Assembly (NCBI GenBank): GCA_038025085.1
Contig: CM076141.1
Span: 21,399,001 to 21,463,000, forward strand
From: Tetragonia tetragonoides
Taxonomy: Eukaryota; Streptophyta; Magnoliopsida; Caryophyllales; Aizoaceae
DNA: 64,000 nt
Direction: 5' to 3'
Both the position numbers and the translations under genes were made by a program. Each line of letters opens with the position of its first letter. Position 1 is the first letter of the stretch. This document shows, piece after piece, positions 55,029 through 64,000 of this stretch. The notes under the pieces are model-generated. The model did not search any database. It was not told the origin of the DNA and saw nothing but the letters and a program-made list of their open reading frames with translations.

Positions 55029-56387
55029 ATGATTAAGAGGGTGTAATTTGAAAATCGATTCAATGCTATTATTTTAGCTTGGTTCACTACCTTGAGTGTT
55101 CTTATTATTATTTTGTGACTTGTCATTTATCTATTAAATTGCATTCATTGCATTCATGTGCATGCGCTTGCGCGACTTCTGAGCTTGTTTTTACAAGTTC
55201 AAACTAGTTTCTTAGCCAATGGAGTGTGGTGAAGTGCCTTGGTGAGAATCCACTTGATTCTTCTTTGCCAAGAAACATGGATCCTCCCACCTCATGTACC
55301 TTCCTACGCTTTCGTCCACTCGACCAGTAGAATAACAAGAATGCCTCACATTGTCACGCATCCCGCAGATTGTTGTACATTCTTGATCATGAGTACCTTT
55401 TGACCAAAACTCTTTAAACCTACCCCATTGCATGAACTAGAACCGATGTTTTAGGTCGAAACTCTGTCCCATGTCCATGCTAGATTTTCATAATCATGTC
55501 ATTTGCGTTGTTGTGCTGTTTGCCCATATGTGAACGCAATCTTTGCGTAGTCGTTTTGGTCGTCATTGAATATTGGGTTAGACCCCAACTAGGATCTTTT
55601 CCTTTTTGAGTCTAGAATTTGTCTTAAGATTGAGTCGAGAATCTTTATTTTTACGAAACAATATCCCCGAATGTTCTATATGATGCTCGTTACCATAGAA
55701 AAGATTTTTAATGCTTTATTCTTTCCCATAATTTAGGTAGTGAGTTTTAGTCAAAGATCCCGATAATATCTCTCCTCTCTCTTTTAAGTCAAGAGTATAA
55801 TATATTTTGCTTTATCCCATATTGAGTCGAGATAATATCTCTCTCCTCTCCTTTAAGTCGAGAGTATAATATCTTTTGCTTTATCCTATATTGAGTCGAG
55901 ATACAATCTCTCCCCTCTCCTTTTAGTCAAGAGTATAATATCTTTTGCTTTATCCCATATTGAGTCGAGATAAAATCTCTCCCCTCTCCTTTTAGTCAAG
56001 AGTATAATATATTTTGTTTTATCCCATATTGAGTAGAGATAAAATCTCTCCCCTCTCCTCTTAGTCAAGAGTATACTATCTTTTGCTTTATCCCATATTG
56101 AGTCGAGATAAAATCACTCCCCTCTCCTTTTGGTCAAGAGTATAATATCTTTTGCTTTATCCGATATTGAGTCGAGATAAAATCTCTCCCCTCTCCTTTT
56201 AGTCAAGAGTATAATATCTTTTATCTTTATCCCACGTCGAGATCTTTTGACCTAAACCCATTACTTAGTCCCCAAGGGTAACTATGTTGATTGAATATTC
56301 TAGATAGAGATTTTCCACTTTGTTTTAAAACTTTTCTTTTGTGGAACTTGTTAATCTTTCCTTTTATAAGTCTTATCCGCTGTCCAG
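55029..56387 (+). other. Leader of element C
   Basis: Non-coding, closely similar to the B leader; differs mainly in the number of tandem units. It ends at CTGTCCAG (AG at 56386-56387). Confidence 0.75.
55755..56240 (+). repeat. Leader tandem repeat, about seven units of 64-69 bp (C)
   Basis: Each unit has GAGTCGAGATAAAATCTCTC, then TCAAGAGTATAATATCTTTT. Element B has three of these units, so the array changes copy number. The minus-strand frame seen here is produced by the repeat. Confidence 0.88.
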
Positions 56388-58165
56388 GATTGGGAAGAAA
56401 ACAGTCGGTCCGAAAAGTTGGGAGCGCGATCATAGTAATCAACGTCTGGTTAAGAAGCTCGTATTGGAGTCTCCCCCTTCGAGCAAAGCTAGGTCTGACG
56501 CAGTATTTGTTACACCCTTTCCATATCGACCACCTGGTTCTAAGTTGACCGAAATGGCCGAAGGTGATATGCCACCTCCACCACCTAAGACTACCGATGA
56601 GATGTTGGCTGAAATGATGACAATGTTGGAAATCATGGGAAACCGTGTGACATGGATAGAAAGCAAGGTTAAAGGAAGCTGACCCTTTTAACCAACATGA
56701 TCCTCCACCTCGAAATGACAAAGTAGAAGAGCCAAGTGCACAAATTAAGAATCTTGAGTTAGCTCTAACTCAAAACAAGATCATAAGTGACTACATGATC
56801 AATGCTGAAGGATACTCCTCTCCCATCAAAGGAAAACTCCCACAAAAGTTCTCTATGCCTGAAGTCCCCACCTTCAAAGGGACTGATGATCCAAAAGTTC
56901 ACATAAGAGCTTTCACCACCGCAATGGGCCTAAGAGGAGTTGATCCTGACCTCTATATTCATCTTTTCTCACAAACCTTGGACCCCACTGTTAGGGCATG
57001 GTTCTTCAAGCTTGAGCCCAGTGAGATTCAAGATTGGAACAAGGTGTCTAGTTTGTTCCTCACCAGGTACGCCGACAATGTCATCCAACCAACCACCATG
57101 AGAGAGTTGGAAACAATAAAGCAAGGTGAAAATGAAAGCTTCACTGACTTTGTTAAGAAATGGAGAACTAAAGTGGCTGAAATGCTTGACCGTCAATTCG
57201 AGGAAGAGCAAATTTTGAAGCTCATCAAGAACTTACAACCTCCTTACTTGAATACTCTCAAATATCAAGCAATTACTTCATACACACAACTCAGTAGTGT
57301 GGGATTGCTCATAGAGGACGATCAAGGACTTAAAAAGGAGAAAAGCAATGACTTCTTCAACAAAGGCACTTATAACTCGAACTACAAGAAGAATCCCTAA
57401 TCGGGAAGCTCTTCCAGTAAGGTTAATGAAGTTAATGCTGTCTACGACAAACAGCAAAGGCAATACACCCCATTGGGCATGACCTATGCTAAAGCTTTGG
57501 AAAAGCTCGTCAAGAATGACTATCTCAACGTCATGGGTCCCACTCTGGATCATGACGTCGAAAGGAGGAGCCCATCATGGAATCCTAATCTTTATTGCAA
57601 TTTCCATAGAGGAAAAGGACATGACACCGAGAAGTGTTGGACACTCAAAAATAAAATCCAGGATCTTTTTGACAATGGGTCTATTCCTAAGCCAAAGAAT
57701 GTTCCCACTCCAAATAACAACAACAATCCTCTATGTGCGGTTTTCCACATCAAAAGTGAAGAGGAAGAAAAGGACCCCTTTCGCCTGATTGTGCCAATTG
57801 GACATTCTACCCCACCATTTAAGCTTGACTCCCTCCTCCTAGAGGTAGCCGGACTTTGGGAAAGTGATAGCGACGAGGAAGATGCTACCCTCCAGATTTC
57901 TAAAGCATGGTACGACTCTTCTGATGATGAATCTCCTAAAGTTGAATACCTCACGAGGTCGGGAAGGCACTATATACCGCCCCATCTCCAGAATAAGGAT
58001 CCACTACAAAACACAGCTTCAGTCATACCACAAGTGAAAGACTCTCCACTAGTCCAAAACAAGGACCAAAACCCTCCAATCGAGGATGATGGCACTACAC
58101 TACTTAAACAGCTTCAAAAGACTAAGCATGATATTTGTATATGGAAACTTTTGACTACATCTTAA
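56388..58165 (+). pseudogene. gag: gag of element C, nearly readable
   Basis: Begins RIGKKTVGPKSWERD, then MAEGDMPPPPPKTTDE (ATG at 56553). A frameshift near 56680 leads to the capsid-like part, open from 56795 to 57400 (MPEVPTFKGTDDPKVHIRAF, DFVKKWRTKVAEMLDR). After a stop at 57398 the knuckle CNFHRGKGHDTEKC (near 57597) and a disordered tail (PNNNNNPL, ESDSDEEDA, YLTRSGRHYIPPHLQ) are open to 58165. Two lesions only; it is the best Gag reference here. Confidence 0.87.
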
Positions 58166-59220
58166 GTACATAGGAATGCTTTACTAAAAGCACTTAACCA
58201 AACTATGGTTTCCCCCGAAGCTACTCCAGATGACTTAGTCAATCTCCTCACAAAAGGGAATTTTTTGCAAGAAATTACACTCACTAATGAAGACCTTCCA
58301 CCCGAAAGAACTCATCACAACAAGGCACTCTACCTAACTTCCATATGTGAGAAGAAACAGGTCCCAATGACTCTAATAGACAATGGATCCGCTGTCAATG
58401 TTTGCCCCCTAAGGATCACCCAATGCTTGGGCATAAATGTCAACAACCTCGCGCATGCCGCACAAGGGTTGAGGGCCTACGAAAATTCCAAACGAAACGT
58501 CTTGGGCATATTTTCAGTTAACCTTAACACTGGACCAATTGAGAAAATGGTACAATTCCATGTCATCGACATCCCAGCTTCATTCAATTTGCGCCTAGGA
58601 CGCCCATGGCTCCATGGATTAAACGCGATAGCTTCAACATTACACCAAAAGGTCAAAATGATGGTCAGAGGGGTAGTTCTAGAGGTTAGAGCCGATTCTA
58701 TGATTGCTAGCATTGAAGACACGCCAGTTCTTAAAGTCGAGCACACTGCGCAAGATGAAGAATTCTCGGGTTTTATGACTGAAGGCGTCGCCCTACTTGA
58801 GCAAGATATAGCTCCTTTCGCACCATAGTCTCACCTAGGAATCAAGGCCATTCTAAGGAATCAGGGGCACTTCCTTGGCACATCTCTAGGCAAAAGTGTC
58901 TCCAAACCACTTCCAGTTTGGTCATCCAAAGCCGGAAATAATCTTTTGGGTTGGGCTATAACCCTAGCAAGCAAGAATTACGGGAATACATCGCCAAAGA
59001 AAAGGCAAAGAGAACGGGCCATTAAGGAAAACAAAGCCTATGACATCCCCATGGCACCATACCCACACACACTAAATGGGCAGTTCGTCCAGTTTGGAGA
59101 TCCATTCCCCTATTATGGTTTCCTGAGCCTTATGTTCTCCCTGTTTATGGAATCCAAGTTCCCGGATTCGAAGTCTTCCAAGACTGCTACGCGCTGGAAG
59201 AAACTCCTTTGCCTGTAAGA
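58166..59220 (+). pseudogene. pol: Aspartic protease and linker of element C
   Basis: The active site LIDNGSAVNVCPL (near 58374) and LRLGRPWLHGLNAIAS lie in an open frame 58205-58828. The linker has GKSVSKPLPVWS and a frameshifted YPHTLNGQFVQFGDPFPYYG, as in A. Stops lie at 58163 and 58826. Confidence 0.85.
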
Positions 59221-61260
59221 AGGAGGCTAAACTTTGATTGGGTAGAGGACACATCCAATAATGCTTTGGGTCTACTATTTGGACAAGAGCATCACCATCC
59301 AAAAGATGAGGAGCTCCACAGTGTCAATAATGCAATGCAAGATGCAAATTTTGACCCAACTAAGTTGATCACTCCAAACGAGGGTCAACTCACAAAGCAG
59401 AAACACACCATAAGCTGGACGGGAGCCAATGGAAAGAAGATCAAGATCACAATCTTCGAAGAATCCAAGCCTGACACCGACACTGACTTCGACTGGACTG
59501 AATTTGATTCTGAAGACGAGTCTAATATAGTAGAGTCGGCTGGTCCACCAAAATCAATGTTGATATTAATTCTGTTTACAAGTATGATGATTTTAAAAGC
59601 CAATAGTAATGGCTCACTAGATGTTTCAATTTCTTCTATCAATGAAATGAATACTGATTCTGCTTACTTCTTGGATTACTTAGTAGCTAATAATTGAAAA
59701 GATGAACAAGAACTGCCCAAAGAAGTAACTAAATCACTATTAGAGCATGAACAAAAGACTTCAATCGTGGAAGAAACAGAATTAATTAATCTTGCAAGCG
59801 ATCAAGAGTCGCGCCAAGTGCGCATTGGCTTATAGTTAACTCCCAAAGAGCGAGAAAGCTTTATAAATCTCTTAAAAGAATACATAGACATTTTCGCTTG
59901 GTCCTACAAAGATATGCCGGGAATAAGTCGCGAGATAGCATAGCATACAATACCGCTCAATCCTGATTCGAAACCGGTGAAGCAAAAAATTCGAAGAATT
60001 AAACCTGAGTGGACTTTGAAAATCAAAGAAGAGGTATAGAAACAGCTCGCAGCAGGTTTTATTAACGCCGCTCAATATGCAGAATTGGTCGCTAATATAG
60101 TGCCCGTTCCAAAAAGACAGTAAAGTAAGGATGTGCGTCGATTTCAGAGACCGAAACAAGGCAAGTCCAAAGGACGACTTTCCTTCGCCACATATAGACG
60201 TACTGGTGGACAATATCGCCGGAAATGCTCTCTTATCATTCATGGACGGCTATGCAGGGTATAACCAAATACAAATGGCCGAAGAAGATATGGAGAAAAC
60301 CACCTTCATAACCCAATGGGGAACATATTGCTATACCGTCATGCCTTTCAGGTTGAAGAATTCAGGAGGAACGTACCAAAGAATCGCAACTTCCCTTGTA
60401 CATGACATGATGCACAAGGAAGCCGAGGTGAATGTAGACGATATGATCATCAAATCCAAGGAGATAGAAGGGCATATACCCTCTCTAAAGAAATTCTTCG
60501 ACAGGATTCAGAACTACAATATGAGATTAAATCCTCAAAAGTGCGCATTCGGAGTAAATTCTAGCAAGCTCTTAGGATTTGTCATAAGCACAAGAGGCAT
60601 TGAAATTAATCCTACTAAAATCAAAGCTATAAGAGATATGCCCTCTCCCAAAAATGAAAAGGAGATAAGAGGATTCTTAGGACGACTCAAATATATAAGT
60701 CAATTCATATCCAAATTGACTATTACATGCGAGCCCATCTTCATAAAGCTAAAAAAGTACACCAAATCTACATGGGATGATCAGTGCCAGCAAGCCTTCG
60801 ACAAAATTAAGGAGTATTTAGCTAATCCACCCGTGTTTGTTCCACCAATTCAGGGAAAACCACTTATTCTATACCTAACAGTCACAGAAACCGCCATGGG
60901 TGCTATGTTGGCCCAAAAGGTGGAGAACGATGAAAAGGCAATATACTACCTTAGCAAAAAATTCTTGGAATACTAAACGCGCTACTCCACACTAGAGAAG
61001 ACGTGTCTCGCACTGGTCACTGCAACAAAGAAGCTTCGACACTACATGCTACAACATTCTATCCATATAAAGTCAAGGATGAATCCACTAAAGTACTTGT
61101 TTGAAAAACCCATTCTTAGTGGAAGAATAGCAAGGTGGACTGTCATGCTTTCAGAATTCAATCTAACTTTTGAACACCAAAAGGCGATCAAAGGACATGC
61201 CATTTCTGAACATCTCGTTGAAAACCCAGTTAATAGCGAAGATGCTACACATGACTTTCC
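59221..61260 (+). pseudogene. pol: Reverse transcriptase and RNase H of element C
   Basis: The linker continues FDWVEDTSNNALGLLFGQEH. RT has MCVDFRDRNKASPKDDF, FMDGYAGYNQIQM and VMPFRLKNSGGTYQR. The catalytic box reads NVDDMI (60431-60448), with Tyr replaced by Asn but both Asp kept. RNase H: YYLSKKFLEY, then a stop at 60974. Further stops at 59695, 59833, 59941 and 60038. Confidence 0.87.
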
Positions 61261-61680
61261 CGATGAAGGAATAATGAGTGTCGAAGAAACCACTTGGAAG
61301 TTATACTTTGACTTAGCATCAAACAAAAAAGGTTATGGCGTAGGAGTATTATTAGTCAGCCTAGAAGGTGCGCATACTCCCATAGCCGCCAAATTAGACC
61401 ACGAGGTAACTAACAACGGCGCCGAATATGAAGCATGCATCATTGTTTAAGAAGCGGCAATAGAACTACAAATTAAGGACCTAAAGGTATATGGAGACTC
61501 AACACTCATCATAAATCAAGTCTCCAAAAAGTGGAGAGTGAAAAGCGAATCCCTGGCACCTTACCAGGAATATCTTGAAAAGATAGCCAAATATTTCACT
61601 CACGTCCGTTTTACATACCTTCCTAGAGATGACAACTAGTTCGCGGATGCCTTAACTAAGATGGCCTCCATGATAAATAT
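61261..61680 (+). pseudogene. pol: Archaeal-type RNase H of element C
   Basis: TWKLYFDLASNKKG (Asp kept, Gly to Leu), NNGAEYEACI (Glu), a stop at 61448, VYGDSTLIINQ (Asp), another stop at 61636, then FADALTKMASM (Asp). All four acidic positions can still be read. Confidence 0.82.
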
Positions 61681-62978
61681 TCCAGATGATGTAATCTCCA
61701 TGCCCGTTCACATTCAAAGGCTCTGATCCCGCCTTTTGTAATACACTCGAAGTATGCGCCAATGAGGACGAAAAAGATGAATGGTTTACTGTCATTCTCA
61801 ATCTATTAGCCGAAGCCAATTACCCTAAACAATCAACACCTAGGGCACAAAGGGCTTTAAGAAGACTAGGCGCACAATACATACTTGTGCAGGGCAAACT
61901 TTATAAAAAGACACCACAAGGGCTAAGTCTTCTATGTCTAAAGGAACGTGAGGCAAGCAAAGTCATGAGCGACATACATAATGGTGTATGTGGTCCCCAT
62001 ATGAATGGACTGATCTTGGTCAAGAAAAGCCTAAGGCAAGGATACTATTGGACTACAATTGAGAAAGACTGTATTGAGTACGTGAGAAAGTGCACACGCT
62101 GCCAATTCCACGCCAATTTACAACGTAGACCTCCTTCTCCTCTACATACATTCACTTCACCATGGTCGTTCTCCGCATGGATCATTGACATCATTGGAAA
62201 AATCTCCCCTACAAGAAAAGGAGGCCATGAATACATACTAATCGCGATAGATTATTTCACCAAATGGGTTGAAGCACGTTCGTATGCAAGAATAGCGTCA
62301 AAGCATGTGGCAAAGTTCATACATGACAACATCATTACCAGATATGGAGTACCCCACGAAATCATAAGTGATCACGAGACCCAATTTAAAAAGGATGTTA
62401 CCGAACTTTTCACTAATAAGTTTAAAATCCAATATCGACAGTCTTCACCTTATAGGCCACAAAAGAATGGAACCATAGAGTCCGCAAACAAGAACGTGAA
62501 GCAAATGATAGCTAAGATGACATAAAACTAAGAAGATTGGCCCGACAAGTTGCAACGCCTTATTCTTTAGTACACGGAATGGAGGCGGTACTCCCAGTCG
62601 AGGTAGAAATCCCTTCTTTAAGGATAGCTTTGGAAAGTGAATTACCCGTGATAGATTGGGTCCAAGCCCGGTATGACCTACTGGTCTTGCTAGATGAAAG
62701 ACGACTAAATGCCCTACATTACAGTCATGTCTACCAAGCAAGGATGAAAAGACATTTTGATCATCGATTTAGGGCTAGAGGACAAAAAGAAGGAGACTTA
62801 GTCCTAAGAGAGGTAAGACCAGTTATAGTCGACCCTCGGGGAAAGTTCAAGCCTACTTGGGCCGGCCCATACATTATCAAGACAATACTACCCGGTGGAG
62901 CGGTAAAGTTAATGGATAGACGACAACGATTTCACTCAACTCACAAATATGGACCAACTTAAGCGATTCTATGCATAA
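61681..62978 (+). pseudogene. pol: Integrase of element C
   Basis: Open from 61887 to 62525: IHNGVCGPH, CTRC, FSAWIIDIIGK (first Asp; Gly of GID replaced by Ile), ISDHETQF and NGTIESANK. Near 62547 about 60 bp present in B (FALWGYRTT to GATPYS) are deleted. The C-terminal part is open from 62537 to 62962, with DPRGKFKPTWAGPY. The final MDQLKRFYA ends at 62978 after a small frameshift. Confidence 0.85.
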
Positions 62979-63090
62979 AAGATTGAATCTTTGAGAGAGC
63001 CCACTAAGGCACAAAGTCCAAGTCAAAATCGGTCAAACCCGTCGACGCAGGGCCCACGACCGGAAAAAAAAAATAATAAAAAAATGGTTT

Positions 63091-63154
63091 TACGAACTAC
63101 ATTGGCCTGATTCCACATGGATATGTAGGTAACCCATATAACTTGGGTCCGACC
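63091..63154 (+). other. Conserved hairpin motif after pol (C)
   Basis: TACGAACTACATTGGCCTGA, GGATATGTAGG, AACCCATATAACTTGGGTCC. The stem is CCCA, 7-nt loop, TGGG as in B. Confidence 0.6.
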
Positions 63155-63341
63155 ACTTTAATGAAATAAATCTCTAAGGGAGTTTTAATCCATTCGATTA
63201 ATGCAAAATAAGCAAGTCTTTCATTAATATAGCTAAAGTCCATTACATGCTCTAATAAAATTAAAAAAAACTGCAATAATAAATAAATAAAAGGGCAATT
63301 CTAAACTACATCTACTTGGGCACGCAAACCCGTTATTTGAA

Positions 63342-63907
63342 TTATACTACTAAGCACAAAAAAGCAAGACTTGCTAGACAACTAGAGGTGGACTACTCCT
63401 CCTTGTCCGGGTATACCGGCTTAGTCCACACTTGGCGACGGTTCCAGTGTCGTTCTCAATTAGACACCAAGGAGGATGTTAAGGGCCTTTGGCAAGGAGG
63501 TTCCCAACTCACATTCGGGATCTTTTTCCTTAAGCCGTATTGGCGGAGGAGGCGGTTCGGTAGGAAGAACGTCAAAGTGTACAAACCAATGATCCTCGTA
63601 AAGGGCACATTCTCACTACACCCTATAATTTTGGTGGTACGCCACCACGGGATGAACCAAGCCGGTTGGATGTTGGTGTAGAAGTATGTTATCCACTCTT
63701 CCCGAGAGGATTCGGAGAGCTTTCAGCGCCTAGTCGGAAAGTGCTTAGGGAGGAACTTCCTAGTGTCAATGGGAGCCTCAAGCAAGTGGAGTCTCTCTTG
63801 AAGCCATATGTACACACAAAAAAAAAACAAAAGGAAAATTCAAGTCAATAACAAGACGGGAATTTCACCACATAAAGTTAAATCCACAAAGATTAAGGCT
63901 TTATCAC

Positions 63908-63949
<42 letters not shown>

Positions 63950-64000
63950 ACTTTACTTGAAGGAGTAAAGGGCTCCCGGTAAAAGACTCTTGAGGATTGC
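63342..64000 (-). pseudogene. aORF1 of element C, 3' part
   Basis: Minus-strand reading from the right edge gives a short piece of exon 1 ending in TCAAG before the donor GTAAAG (63956). The intron runs to about 63810; its acceptor reads GTAC where A and B have GTAG. Exon 2 has IWLQERLHLLEAPIDTRKFL, SSREEWITYFY, WFIPWW and RLLRQYGLRKKIPNVSWEP. The region coding KGKGKK and RERWAP in A and B is deleted; the end STSSCLASLAF matches B. Confidence 0.72.
63909..63948. repeat. Run of 40 A
   Basis: An uninterrupted A tract on the plus strand, lying inside the aORF1 intron of element C, so it reads as poly-T there. A and B have only short A runs at this place. Confidence 0.95.

Larger units (their letters stand above)
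53459..64000 (+). mobile_element. Element C: Tat-lineage retrotransposon, 3' end outside window
   Basis: Complete 5' LTR, PBS, leader with tandem repeats, gag, protease, RT, two RNase H domains, integrase, conserved hairpin and the start of the antisense region. It belongs to the same family as B. It lies in the 3' untranslated region of element D; CCTTT (53454-53458) is the predicted target-site duplication to be found after its 3' LTR. Confidence 0.9.

Noticed and set aside
55886..56068. Minus-strand frame with repeated TKRRGERFYLDSI
   Set aside because: It is the leader tandem repeat read backwards; the same array in B does not keep it.
1..64000. Host protein-coding genes, tRNA or rRNA genes
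   Set aside because: I looked for coding stretches outside the elements and for cloverleaf-like or rRNA-like sequence and could support none.

Overview
The window is plant nuclear DNA made almost wholly of transposable elements; I found no host gene, tRNA or rRNA. The evidence is four large Ty3/Gypsy elements of the Tat lineage (gag-PR-RT-RNaseH, a second archaeal-type RNase H, then integrase; PBS of the type TGGCGACTTCA; LTRs of 1.4-1.6 kb starting TGTAGACACC after a GGGG-rich polypurine tract), a plant L1-type LINE and a non-autonomous CACTA transposon. This suits an angiosperm, probably a dicot with a repeat-rich genome; the species cannot be told.

Layout: element A (1-17030, 5' end outside the window, 3' LTR 15507-17030) is inserted into a minus-strand LINE (17031-19260). 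An AT-rich spacer (19261-20518) follows. Element E (20519-23274) keeps a 5' LTR, PBS, leader and a scrap of coding sequence. Element B (23275-39760) has a 5' LTR cut down to about 190 bp and a full 3' LTR. Element D (39764-53458), of the same LTR family as E, starts inside its own 5' LTR; it carries a solo LTR of another family in gag, has lost RT-RNase H, and is cut at its 3' end by element C. Element C (53459-64000) runs out of the window. All gag-pol copies carry stops, frameshifts or deletions.

The striking theme lies between pol and the 3' LTR. A, B and D each carry two genes on the strand opposite to gag-pol, and C shows the first. aORF1 (1-2 exons) and aORF2 (seven exons with colinear introns) both encode proteins resembling the plant mobile domain (PMD) and look like distant paralogues. 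Antisense genes in Tat elements are known as a class. The details here are worth study: a precise intron presence/absence difference in aORF1; family-specific GC-rich palindrome clusters shared by the antisense promoters and the LTR promoter; a covarying hairpin where pol and aORF1 converge; and tandem arrays of hairpin units just before the polypurine tract.

Working model (inference): sense transcription from the LTR makes genomic and gag-pol RNA, possibly with a leader intron that removes U5 and PBS. Two internal antisense promoters express the PMD-like proteins, and shared palindromes could coordinate all three promoters.
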